Shown here: positions 24,701 to 37,400 of the stretch, piece by piece
How the letters are laid out: each line of letters begins with the position of its first letter
Numbering within the stretch: position 1 is the stretch's first letter
Assembly: GCA_964017155.1 (NCBI GenBank)
Contig: OZ024855.1
Span: forward strand, 5,006,190-5,070,189
Direction: 5' to 3'
Source: Oasisia sp. SBJ-2009
Taxonomy: Eukaryota; Annelida; Polychaeta; Sabellida; Siboglinidae
DNA length: 64,000 nt
Notes under the pieces: generated by a model
Told to the model about the DNA's origin: nothing
What the model saw: only the letters and a program-made list of their open reading frames with translations
Databases searched by the model: none
Position numbers and translations under genes: made by a program

Positions 24701-26988
24701 ATTAATGTGTGTGTGCTGATAAATCGACAGATTGTGTAATATCAAAGGCATGATACACATGTCACATATATTACACGTTCAAATTACCTCAAATTCAAAT
24801 AAATGTGTGAAATAACAAAAGCACAGCCAAACTAGATGTTTCTTAAACAAGTTTTTAGAGCAAGTTTAGCATCAACAAAAATGTGTACCATGTAATCAAT
24901 ACAAAACAACATTGTTTAACCATTCACCTTTGACCTGTCATCAAGTTGTTCAGGCACAGGGAGCAACTCATGTATGGCAAACTTGTAACACAGCTCAGAT
25001 CGAGACAGTCGTAAACTGGTGCGGATAAACTGTCGAAGTCCACGAGGGCCGTACAGGTGGATTGTGGGACGGTCATTTTCAGCATTGATGTTCATGCTGA
25101 TGGTGCACAGTAGTCCTGGTAACCCAAACACCTGGCAAGAAAGGTGGCAATCTGACAATGTTTATTCTTTGTTGACTTTCAAATACTTACATAGATCTAT
25201 ACAGTGGCAATGATTACCTTGGGTAAGCATGGCAAAAGCTTTTAGACCATTCCAAAGGAATTTCCCTTCACCAACCTGGTAAACATCACTTACAACACTT
25301 ATAAATTATGAAAAGGTAGTTACTTTTTTCAAATAAATTATGGACAAATGAGTATGTGCGAATATGTTGTACTTACATGGTCACCATGGAGATGTGTAAT
25401 AAAGATTTTGCTGATTCTTGCTGCTTTCACATTGCTACGCATCAGCTGTGTTTGTGTCCCTTCTGCGCAGTCTATCAGCCAGTTGATGCCCTCTGACCAA
25501 GCAAATAACACATGACAGATCAGTACATTGCTCAGCTAGACCACACCAATGACACTGATGAAATTATTGATTGTGAGAATGTACATTCATTCCCTGTTCC
25601 ATAAATACACAACATTCTGCATAATAGGCAAAATATGAATATCGGAGCCTTGAATTATACGACCCTAGAACTATTTGTTAGACAAACTTCAGTCTTGCCA
25701 ACATATTTATTCAGTGCAGAGGGGCTTACTGCATGTCATGGACTGGAGGTCAGAAAATTACAACCTACATCAATATACACTCAGTCTCTATGGCAACTCT
25801 TTCGGCACTTATGCAGAAGTCGGACCCACCTCAATTGTGCCATTATAACTGTATCTTTGCCAACATTTGATAATTGATTTTGATAATTCAATCATTTAGC
25901 ACCATCTTGTGCATTGTTATGTTTTATAAACCGCGTGACTTAGCAGACTTTTGAGGTAGAAAAAACAGCGGGGTTGGCATAAATAAACTGGTTACCGCTC
26001 ATTCCATGTGCACGGCGCAATAACACATGCACAACTGCGCTTGGGACTGGCACAAATCAGAGCGCTATTTCAGTGTCTCAAAATGCAGTATTTGTGAAAC
26101 ATAAATATACCTGGGTATGCTGATTGATCATGGATAGGATTACAGTTTCTGTAAGGTATCCAATATATATATGCATATATAGCGTGTGGGTACCTTTCAT
26201 CGACAGGGTCCCTAATGATCGACCGTTTCATAAATGCAATAATTTTGGTGATTTGGTGTTGACTGCTACTGTACTAACGTAATTGTATATATGTGTAAAC
26301 AAAAACGCGAACTGATGTCATGGGCGAATAAAATCATTGTTGACACTGTCACATCATTACTCAAACCCCTCAAGTCTATGTGCTGAACGGTCGATCATTA
26401 GGGACCTATTGGGTGAGAACGTAATCACTGCTGGTATTTTGTTGTATCAAACAATTTTTTTGTGTTTGTAGAAATCGTCAATGAATATGCTTTGAATAGA
26501 GAATAATTTAAATTGCGTAACTTTACATCAAAGGCGAATAAATCGCGGAAAACTACGCAAAAACGGTCGATCATAGGTCCCTCGCCGCTAGTTATAATGG
26601 GAAAATCGAGGTGGGTCCGACTTCTACATAAGTGCCACTCTTTTTGTCCAACTACTAGTGGAACGCCCTCTTTTTATAACACAAAAGCAAAGCTGTCTTC
26701 GGTCTTTAGATGAGCGGTTTCTAACTTAGTCTTAGCCACGGGTGGCCTAGCCCTAGGCTATGGCCCTATGCCGACCAACCACATGGGTGTCACTTAATTA
26801 TCGCCCATCAGTGGTGCAATACTTCATTAAATAATACGGCTCCTAAATAATATGCTATCCACGATAACTCGATTATATCATTATGAACGTATGTATACAA
26901 ACAACTTACCACTTCGAAAAACGATGCTGGTCGCGCCCCTTGTAGGGCTGGGATACGCTGATCCGGTGCCCAAAAACGTTACCTCCAT
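21720..26988 (-). CDS. ELAC1: zinc phosphodiesterase ELAC1 (short-form tRNase Z)
   Basis: Nine coding exons, in order: 26988-26910, 25492-25377, 25131-24928, 24496-24399, 24080-23985, 23478-23379, 23191-23011, 22444-22350, 21857-21720. Together they give 1107 bp, 368 residues plus stop. Vertebrate ELAC1 is about 363 residues, so the gene looks complete and intact. The enzyme cuts the 3' trailer from precursor tRNAs as a zinc-dependent endonuclease. Seen: N-terminal [18 protein letters not shown]; the metallo-beta-lactamase motif THLHGDH (His60-His65); [17 protein letters not shown] with metal-ligand Asp near 252; [10 protein letters not shown] (His near 271); and LTHFSQRY (His near 310). All expected metal ligands are present. 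The start is the only ATG that gives the canonical N-terminus. Intron 5 carries donor duplications (see separate entry). Intron 1 is about 1.4 kb and holds an inverted-repeat pair. Confidence 0.95.
23257..23340. repeat. (AC)n/(ACGC)n microsatellite in ELAC1 intron
   Basis: CACACA, ACTCAC and CACG repeats between coding exons 6 and 7. Confidence 0.9.
23720..23873. repeat. TACTT/AAGTA-rich palindromic tract
   Basis: GTACTTCGTTACA occurs directly twice, and in inverted form (GTAACGAAGTA) near 23840, around AAGTAAACTTTTCTACTTAA. It looks like a small decayed inverted-repeat element; the superfamily is uncertain. Confidence 0.45.
23874..23990 (-). repeat. tandem copies of the ELAC1 exon 5 donor
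   Basis: On the gene strand the exon ends TGGCAA followed by GTAGGTGCATCACACATCAT. The next units read TGCAA-CTAGATCAGTCATACTTCAT, TGCGA-GTGGGTATATCATACATCTT and TGCAA-GTAGATCCATCACACATCAT, at about 25-27-bp spacing. Each unit carries a copy of the last exon bases and the donor; two still have GT. Confidence 0.75.
26207..26406. mobile_element. 200-bp MITE-like inverted-repeat pair in ELAC1 intron 1
   Basis: GGTCCCTAATGATCGACCGT at 26207 is matched by the exact reverse complement ending at 26406. A third, slightly altered arm (CGGTCGATCATAGGTCCC) lies at 26563-26580 in the same orientation as the right arm. The interior is non-coding. No clear target duplication was seen. Confidence 0.65.
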
Positions 26989-27441
26989 CGCTGAGCAGAA
27001 CGTAAACAAACCCTAGCGATCACTTCATATATTACAAAGGTATTACAAAGACAGCATGTCACTGTGACTTGCAAGTGCTTGCAACAGTCGTTTTAATTTT
27101 GAGCCGATATCTTAAGTAATGTTGGCCACCATATATTTTGAAGTAATGTCGTCATTTAGTTTATAAAAATAAATGTATGTGTGCTAAACAAATTGCTTAA
27201 AATGTTGCCTGTTTGTTTCCTAGGCTATCCGCTAGGGCATTCGCAACACAAATCATATCGTCTGCTTGTCTCTTCTTCCCTGACAACGTCTACGTCCACG
27301 ATGACCTCAAGTTGATGATGGGAATGTTAGGCGGCTGGCTGTCTAATTTTATTGTAAAGGATTTGTTATCGGAAGCAACTGGGCGAGTATGACCACTTGT
27401 AACTAGTGCTTCTATCTAATGATGTGTTCCACTGTCTCCAC
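26989..27441. other. upstream region of ELAC1
   Basis: No TATA box or gene seen. The ELAC1 promoter must lie here or just inside, but no specific site is supportable. Confidence 0.4.
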
Positions 27442-27819
27442 TTAGGGGTCATCCATAATTATCATCATTTTCACAAGCGTACAAACCGTACACTTTTTCT
27501 GACCCCCCCCCCATGAAAGTGTACAAATGTAAATAGTGAAAATGATGACAGTGTTTCACAGTTGCCATGTTTCGCAATAATGCGTCATTCTGATGAATCA
27601 CTAGCATACAAGCAAATATCATTCGAGCACTATTTTCTTTTCGTTTTGGTCTTTACCTCTCCCTTGTGTGAGGATGAGCGAGCGAGCGATAAGTGAGCAC
27701 TTCGTTTTTGTCATTATTTTTCAACATTAAAAAAAGCGTACGTTCAAGTCATACCCCCTCCCCCCCAGCGTACGGTTTGTACGCTTGTGAAAATGATGAT
27801 AATTATGTATGACCCCTTA
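27442..27819. mobile_element. 372-bp Harbinger-like MITE with TTA target duplication
   Basis: The element spans 27445-27816, begins GGGGTCATCCATAATTATCA and ends with the reverse complement (...ATTATGTATGACCCC). The inverted repeats are about 47 bp with one mismatch noted. TTA flanks both ends (27442-27444 and 27817-27819). A 3-bp TTA duplication with GGG-type ends fits PIF/Harbinger. The interior is non-coding, with C-runs next to each arm. Confidence 0.8.
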
Positions 27820-28471
27820 CTGACTTAGTCAGACTTAGTCTTACTTAGTTCAGTGCAGTGTGCCCAGTGACATCTATAGACATATTACAGTGACAGTCAC
27901 AGTGTTACTGACACTGACTTCAGATCAGATTCAACAAGATAAAACCAGCGGTACTATTTTTTAAATATTTATTTACACTATATACAGCTACACTCACGAA
28001 TACATGCATACACAAGCATTTTATAAACATATAGGTACATAGCAAGAACTAAAATATACAATAATAAAATTGATTTAAAAATGTGATATCATAACTGTGT
28101 TGTAACAATAAATCAGTTAATCTGTGATGTGGAAGAGTTTTTTACAACACAGCTTGTTCAAAGTTACAAGCTGAAAGCAACATGGAACAGATGATTTTTT
28201 AGAAGTTGTTTGAATGAAACAAGAATTGTGAGTGTCCTTTAGATCTAATGGAAGATTGTTCAACTTCCATGAGGCCGAGAGATAAAATTATCGGTCCCCG
28301 AACATGCTGGTAGAAGGGGGCACTCGCAGGTCATTATTGTTCGCGGATTGTAACGCACTTGACTACAGTAGGCCTACATGTAAATGAATGTTTACACTTG
28401 ATATGACTCACTTCTTCATATGAGTCCATTTGAGATATGAATGTAAGACTTATGTTTACATTTCAGTTGAT
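27820..28471 (-). other. probable MANBA 3' UTR and intergenic spacer
   Basis: No gene seen. TTTATT on the + strand (AATAAA for MANBA) at 27968-27973 is a candidate polyadenylation signal about 500 bp past the stop. Confidence 0.4.
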
Positions 28472-31400
28472 TCACTCGTATAAGTCCATCAGAGATTTGA
28501 TTGTTAGACACCTGTAGAATTCAGCGATGCTAATATGTTTGTCCCAAGCATGAAACAGTAACACTTTCTTTGGTTCCACCATGATGAATCCATTGTTGGA
28601 GAACCGGCCCCTGATGGTGGGTGTCTCGAGCCAAACAAATGGAGCAATCGAATCTGTTGTGAGGTTGATGCTCAGTGTCTGTGGGTCAACTTGTGTGACG
28701 TTTGTTACCTGAAACAGAAAATAAATAAAGTAAATACTGATTAAAAATCCATCTCAGTGGAATTTACAGCACAAAACAGCAATTGCAAAATGTATACACA
28801 GTATCACAAGAAACATACAGCAACAGTGTATTAAGACTTGAGAAAACAGTTTTGTTAACAAATAATAACAATACAATTTGTTTAACAAATGATGACAATA
28901 CAATAATATCTTCCATCAAATCTAGACACTTACAAAGCTTGCTTCTTTCAAAAGACTTCTAAAATCACACCTGTTCCATGTTGCTGTCGGCTTGTAGCTG
29001 ATACTGTTTTATGTAAAGAATGTTGTTAACCAAAATCTGATATTACGAAGTGTCTATCAATGGCATGAAGTAGATCAATGAATAAGTAGATATAGCACAA
29101 ATTGTAACAATTATCAACACAAAAATAATGCATAGTGAATTCAATTCCAAAACCATATCTATATTAACACTCATCAGATAGCATTGAAATGTATTTAATT
29201 TTAATGTCTAAATTTTATCACATAAATAATCAAGCTGATATTTTTATTAATTGTGACTCATTTGTTACCTTACCTTGAGTAAAAACCTGTAGGTCAACAG
29301 CTGTGGTGACGTCTTACCTTGAGTGAAGCCTAGTGTATGTTGACACCTATAGTGAGATCTTACCTTAAGTGAAGCCTTCTGTAGGTTGACAGCTGTGATG
29401 AAGTCTTACCTTGAGTGAAGCCTTGTATAGGTCGAGAGCTGTGGTGAAGTCTTACCTTGAGTAAAGCCTTGTATAGGTCGACAGCTGTGGTGAAGTCTAA
29501 CCGTGAGTGAAGCTTTGTGTAGGTTGATAGCTGTGATAAAGTCTTATCTTGAGTGAAGCCTTATGTAGGTGATGAAGTTTTATCTTGAGTGAAGCCTTGT
29601 GTAAGTCGACAGCTGTGATGAGGTCTTACCTCGAGTGTAGGTTGACAGCAATGGTGAGGTCTTAACTTGAGTGAAGTATTGTGTAGGTTGACAGCTGTGA
29701 TGATATCTTACCTTGAGTGAAGCCTTGTGTTAGTTGATAGCTGTGGTGAAGTCTTACGTTGAGTGAAGCCTTGTGTTGGTCAGCAGCTGTGGTGAGATCT
29801 TACCTTGAGTGAAGCTTTGTTCAGATTGAGAGCTGTGATGAGATCTTACCTTGAGTGAAGCCTTGTGTATGTTGACAGCTGTGGTGAGGTCTTACCTTGA
29901 GTGAAGCCTTGTGTATGTTGACAGCTGTGGTGAGGTCTTACCTTGAGTGAAGCCTTGTGTATGTTGACAGCTGTGATGAGATCTTACCTTGAGTGAAGCC
30001 TTGTGTAGGTTGACAGCTGTGGTGAGGTCTTACCTTGAGTGAAGCCCTGTGTAGGCCGACAGCTGTGGTGAGGTCTTACCTTGAGTGAAGCCTTGTGCCG
30101 ATTGACAGCTATGGTGAGATCTTACCTTGAGGGAAGCCTTGTGCACATTGACAGCTGTGGTGAGATCTTACCTTGAGTGAAGCCTTGTGTAGGTTGACAG
30201 CTCTTGGTGAGATCTTACCTTGAGTGAAGCCTTGTGTATGTTGACAGCTGTGGTGATATCTTACCTTCAGTGAAGCCTTGTGTATGTTGACAGCTGTGGT
30301 GATATCTTACCTTCATTGAAGCCTTGTGTATATTAACAGCTGTGATGAGATCTTACCTTGAGTGAAGCCTTGTGTAGGCCGACAGCTGTGGTGAGGTCAG
30401 AGAGCAGGAGCCAGTTGGTGGCGAAGTCTCTTCCAGACTGCTCCACCCTGAAGTGGAGGAAGCAGTGCTCACGACCCTCACACCCGCACTGCGACAACAT
30501 GGACGTCACACTCATCCGAGCCACTTCATGGGATGGTAGATGTGGCTGAAAACAACATACATTGTTGATAAATTCATGACAATCGTGGTTGTTTAGATGA
30601 ATAGACGAAGAGCATTTAAGCAATAGGTATTAGCTTGAAGTCATTTTGCTCCCAAGGATTTGGAACATAGCATATTTTCATATAGACTTCTGCAGTTCAA
30701 ACATAGCTTTATTTTGAAGAAAATATAACAATTGATAAAAACATGTTGGTTACAACACTGCCAGAAGTATCACAGTCCTCTATCAGGCATATACTAGTAG
30801 AAATATATGTATTGCTATATTAAATACAAACGGGAAAAAATCAAACAAAACAACATGACCAGGTTGAAATGTTGTAAACCCTGTACTAAGTTATTAGTCT
30901 AACAATGCTGACCTACAACATACACTAAATTAATTATAAAATGTTGTCCAAAAATTTCTCATTTTGAATCAAATTTTTAAATAATATAACTGGACTAGGT
31001 TTTAAAACAATTTCCCATTCAAAAAATCAAATAACTCTGAAAAACAATAACAAAACAACTACTTTTAATTTACAATAAATCCATAAATAAATATAAATAA
31101 GCATAGTAATAGTGGACAATCTTACTAAGAGCTTAATCTAAATGATCTGGTTACTTACCTTTGAGAATGTCTTCTTCCAAGAATACGAGGGTTTTAAGTT
31201 ATTCCAGTGGAAACAGTGAATGTATAGCGTGATTTCTGGTTTGTCTTGGTTGGTCTCTACTGAGTTGTCTTTCCATTGGCTGTGCATCTTCAGTGTTTCA
31301 GAACGTTTCGATGTCTTATCTAAATAGTCGTGATCTTTATGTAGTGTGAAATACTCTTCTTGTTCCTCAGTCAACACCAGGGTCTTCTCTAGCTCAGTTG

Positions 31401-34400
31401 GAGACTTCACTGGTGAGACTGACTGCTGGTTGACTTCACCACCACCAGAAGAATGGATTACATTGTCCAATGGTGAAATCTAAAATGGCAACACAGAATT
31501 TTACACCATGATGCTCTTTCAATAAATTATGGCTAACGTGGCTATGGCACCCAATATGAATTTACGTAACAACAATTAAGTTTTCTTCACATAAATGATG
31601 CATGATGACAAAAAATGTTGACATAAAATTTGATAAGAATGTTGTCAAACTTCACATCATTGGGTTTTTTTCCACACCAATAAAACAAGACTAAAAATAA
31701 AATGTCCCATCTGTGAGATTCATTGACTTATAACTATATATTTGTAGTGTTACAGAGCAGTGACAAAAACGAAAGAGAAACCATCCACCGACAGATTCTC
31801 CAATTCTTCATGTTCTCACTGTTACTTTACATCTTTCTAAAGTGCTGATCTAACCATACATTGCGACCAACCTGCAGCCTGTTGACTGCCTGCTTAGTTG
31901 TGTCTTCTGTTGATGAGAAATTCTGTTGAATGTCATCGTCGATGTAATACACAATCACAGTGTCGTCCTTCAGGTAAGGCGATATGAGGATCTTGTTGAA
32001 AAATATTTTTGCGAAGTAATGCAACATCTTCCATTTGCCTCCGTATTCTGGAAAATAATAGATACTTATATATGTGACATCGTGTATCATTTTACAAGAA
32101 ATATATCTCCTTAGAAAATATACATTAATGCAACAACAGGAATCAGAAAAGAAGGCTTGGTGTCACCTTAATTAATCAAAACTTCTAACCTACCATGGTA
32201 TTGTGGCCTAAATAATAAAACAAAAAGTCCCAAAATATTTTATGTATTACATAGCATGTGCTGGCTCAGTCAGACAAGGGAAAATAAACATGAAATTGAG
32301 AATAACATTAAAAATGCATTTATTCCAAATAGCCATTTCGGGGGATAACAAGTTGTGTGAGGGAGACTTGAACCATCATTAGGTTATATCATCCAGTGAT
32401 GGTTCAGATTTATTAAATAACAAGTTTTAGAACTTTGCAGGCATTTGAAAATATCCCTGAAATCCTAGATAATAAAAGGCAAATATATTTTGTTAACCCT
32501 TTGCAAAATTTATAACATTACCAATGTATACAATTATTAATAAAAACAAGGGTAGGGGTACAGCAATGTCTTACCTATTGAAGCCCAGGTCGGGGCTTGC
32601 CAGATGTCATTGAGTTGCCAGTAGAGCGCGCCACTGGTGAAGCCTAGACCACCAGTGTCCAGGCGGCTCTGACTTCTGCGATACAGCTCTGTCTCGGTCT
32701 TGATGCCCACAGCCTGAGTGATCTGTTGACCAGGATAAAGAAAGAGTCAGAGTGTCCCAGTGAGATTTAGTAATAACTTGTGAAAATAGTGCCAAAGATG
32801 CATGTAATCAGTTGTATCATGCCCATAACATTTAACAAATCTCACAGGAAGTGTTACGTATTGCAGGCTTAATGCTGAATCGCACTATGCAAATTTTACT
32901 TGCTAAATGTCATTACAAATGCAAAAATAAACTCAGGTTCATACTACATGTACATACTTCTATTCTAAACTTGCAATAAACCTGTAATAGACATAGCTGT
33001 AATTTTTGTACAACTTTATGTATTTTTTGGTATTTTATGAACACTGTAACCAAATTTCTCTTCCAGGATAATACAATTTTATTGTATTAGTTTTTTATAT
33101 GAGGACAGGTTAACATGTTCAGCTTGACAGTTTATATCTCATGAACCAAACTTTCATATACCTGTATTCAGAATTCCTCATTTATTAAGGATTTCTAATG
33201 TCTGTATAACATGCTGAACGACTTGAATTTATTGTTCACGCCATCCATACACAAGTAGTCAGTGACTGTCACTTGGTCTGTCAGCCACTGCACATGTAAT
33301 TTAATGTACCGGGGGGTGGTAGTACTCATTACATTAATATAAAAATTATACATTAGACTATTTTGCAGGGAAACACACCTGTGTTAGATATATGTAGTCT
33401 ATGAATCTGGCAGTGATGTTTCTACTTGTCGGTAGAATGAAGTGTCTCGTTACTTCAAACAGCAGGTTTGGGTTCCCTGTGTAACATACAGTTGAAGAGA
33501 GCATGCGTCTCGGAGCTTAAATTTTCAAGGATCTAGGTGCTATAAAAGTGTTACAATTATGCTGTATTATTACTATATCAAACAGAAAAACTAATATACA
33601 TTAATACATTATCTGGTTAAAGTTACAATAAATATCACCATACATTAATGAATGACTTAATTTAATTGATAAATAAATATGCTAAGTTAATTTAATCAGG
33701 AAATGTCTTAAGTTAGTTAATTGTAATATAATGAACGTGTTGAGTTAGTTGCCCATACCACTGTCACGGTGGTTCCGCTGTCGTGTCATGTTACAGAACA
33801 TGTCCCAGTCAGAAGGGAGTGACACCTTAGAGTACGTCTCAAATGAACACCACGACTGCCGGCCATATTCGGAGGCAAACCTTGGCACTGGGTAGAATGC
33901 AGGGTCCCAGCTGTCAGCCACATAGTTGTAGTGGTGGGCTGTCAGGGAAATGGATTCACAATGTTCAGTATGAAGACCACGATGGTAGAATAAATAAAAT
34001 TTAGAATGAATACAATTTCATTTTGCAAAAACAAACTGCAACATAAACGCACACACAAAACAGTCACAAAGAAATAGTGTTGTGTTGCATGGTGTCACAT
34101 GGCATATTAAATGTCATCTTCCTGTAACCCTCACTGTACAAGCATGACTTGAATTTGAACTATGACACACACTTAAAGATTGAAGTGATGCTAGGCTTTT
34201 AGATATAGATGAGGCATGATTGGTAACTTCAAATGGCATGTTTCTTAATTTTAATTATTAAAATGAGCAGTTAAATGTTACCACTTCAAACACAACTCTA
34301 TGTGGACAGATACTAACCATATACAGTTTAGGTCTCATTCATTTGCACACATTGTTCACAACATTTTTGGTTGGTTGGATAAAGAAAATGTATAAATTAC

Positions 34401-37400
34401 GAAAACGCCTTATATTTGGTATCAAGATGGCTCCCACACAAAACATGCAGATCACGAACAACCAGATGATTGAAGATAGATAAACAAGACATGACTATAA
34501 TAAATTAGAGTATGTCATATGATATATTAAACTCTGGACTCCAAGGAAGTGATAAAACCTGAATTAAAATTCAATCATTTGGCTGTTTTATGTATTACTG
34601 TGACAATTAGAAATTAAGTGTCTTAGCAGTGGCACACAAAGCTGCCCTGATACTCACAGTCTCCATATCTCGGGTCCTTCGGGTCGACTGAGACCCACCC
34701 CTCATGCAGTGTCGTCTCTAGTCCATTTGAAGGACTTGACAGTACAAATGGTCGTGACGTGTCTTCAGTCAATGCTATCTCACGCACGACGTTCACATTG
34801 AGGGTCACATAGTCTTGGTAGTACTGCTTCCACACGTGTTGCCCACGGTAACTGGTGAATGAAGTGCCAGTCAATGTTACTCTTACGTTTCAGTTCACCA
34901 TGTCAAGTCACATCACAGATTCTGTTTAAGGTATTGTGTTGTTTCTCAAGTGGGTAGACTCTATATGATGAATATGCAGCATACATGGCTAAAATATGGT
35001 TATATAATCATGTATGTATAGCAGCAGTATAATCACCCTAACAAAATGCTGTATAATGCTAGCGTGTCACCAATGTGCCTTGATTAACTATCACTTGACA
35101 CACAGAAGGTGACAAAGCCTGTAAGGAGCAGTGGTTGTGCGGTAGAGCGTCGGACTGTCAGTCGAGAGGACAGTGGTTCAATCCCACCTACCGCCGTTTA
35201 GAAACTTAGGCAATTTAGTTCAACCCACATTTGCCTGTGTCTTTCGGAAGAGACACTAAAAGCCGGTGGTCCCTTCTATCTGGTGTATATGCCAGGGGAA
35301 GTAAAAGATCCCACACATGGGGTAAATGTGTAACATGTAGTGGACTCAATAATTCTAGAAAGAAGGACAACTCCTGCGTTAGCCCAAGTTTGGGCTGTTT
35401 CAAGGTAAACCACCTAAGACCTAAGTATCACAAGTCAACCACCTACTGGTTCAACTCCTCCTCATTCTCGTTGTTGCCGGCCCACAGCGCAATAGACGGG
35501 TGATGTTTGAGACGTCGAATCTACAACAGCGACAGAGTCATCCATGTGAGATACTTCAGTCAACACATCCACAACTACACAACTGTGATGCACAGCTACA
35601 GTGCACTGGCCTAGAAGTTAGCATTGTCATCAAATGTTGGTCATTAACAAGCTTGATTTGGTAGGTGTTTTAAAACATGTCACAATTCAAAAGAAATACT
35701 GTAATAAGTAATAATACTGACACAAAATAAAAACTCATGTTGTGGCAGTTACTGATTTGACACATCAAATACATAACTGATGTTGACATCATTCACAGCA
35801 CCAACACCATTAAGATACATGCTAACAGCTGCTCAATGCAATGCATTACCTACTAGCCCATGACCGTGCATACAAACTCAAAATGCTGGTCTACTGACAG
35901 GCAATCAGATGTCAGCAAAAGCGCCCCTTCAACCAAATCAAGAAAGCATAGTACGGTGAATATGAATTTAAATATACACAAAACTGTTTGGTCATCAAAT
36001 GGAACCAGTGTGACATCTCCCTGATGACAATGTTCATAACCAGAAGTTGGGTTAAATGCTGCACTTCCTTATCCTTGAATGCATGCATAGCTGGGACTTA
36101 CATTTCTAGCTCAAATATAAATTTAGAAACTGAATGATATTTCGATCTTGTATATACAGTGGACCCTCACTAATAATGTCACCCCTGCGCCTGGGCAATG
36201 GTAACCTGAATAGCAAGATAACCGGGACTAATTTCCTATGCATTATTGTTATAAAATAATTTGTGATTGTCACAGGGTGAACTTAATTTGGAGGTGGCTG
36301 CATTGGTGAGCTGACTAAAGTAATGCTCAGCTGTAACAAATTACTGATGATCTGAGTGAAATGTCATTAATATAAAAAAAACAGTGTTGATTACTAAAAC
36401 CTTATTGTCCCCACATCCTTAGAGTGACCTGTAAAGTCCAGTACCTGATGGGTGATCTCAGACTGGACGTTGGTCAGGAACGACTGGTCAGTGGGATAGA
36501 GAGAGCACGCAAACATGAAGTCTTGCCACAGGAGGATGCCCAGCTGATCAGCCAGGTCATAGAAGTGGTCCGACTCATACACCTGCAACACACCATGGAT
36601 AACACACTTACTAACACACCTGGAACACAGCACAGATAACACACTTACTAACACACCTGGAACACAGCACAGATAACACGCTTAGTAATACACCTGGAAC
36701 ACAGCACAGATAACACACTGAATACACCTGGAACACAGCACAGATAACATGCTTACTCATACACATGGAACACAGCACAGATAACACACTGAATACACAT
36801 GGAACACAGCACAGATAACACACTTACTAACACACCTGGAACACAGCACAGATAACATGCTTACTCATACACCTGGAACACAGCACAGATAACACGCTTA
36901 CTCATACACCTGGAACACAGCACAGATAACACGCTTACTAACACACCTGGAACACAGCACAGATAACATGTTTACTAACACCCCTGGAACACAGCACAGA
37001 TAACATGCTTACTCATACACCTGGAACACAGCACAGATAACACGCTTACTAACACACCTGGAACACAGCACAGATAACACGCTTACTCATACACCTGGAA
37101 CACAGCGCGGATAACACACTTACTAACACACCTGGAACACAGCACAGATAACACGCTTACTAACACACCTGGAACACAGCACAGATAACACGCTTACTCA
37201 TACACCTGGAACACAGCACATATAACATACTTACTCAGAGACGTGGAACATACCACATATAACACACTTACTAATAGACCTTGAACACACTACAGATAAC
37301 ATATTATCTGCAAATGGAACATCCCATGGATAACGCGCTTAGTCATACACCCTCCAGCCTCTGCAACATGTGATCACCCAATCATCCTATACCCATAACA

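Noticed and set aside
35118..35190. Functional tRNA gene
   Set aside because: A and B boxes are present, but no cloverleaf with intact acceptor stem could be folded by eye, and the SINE body follows directly.
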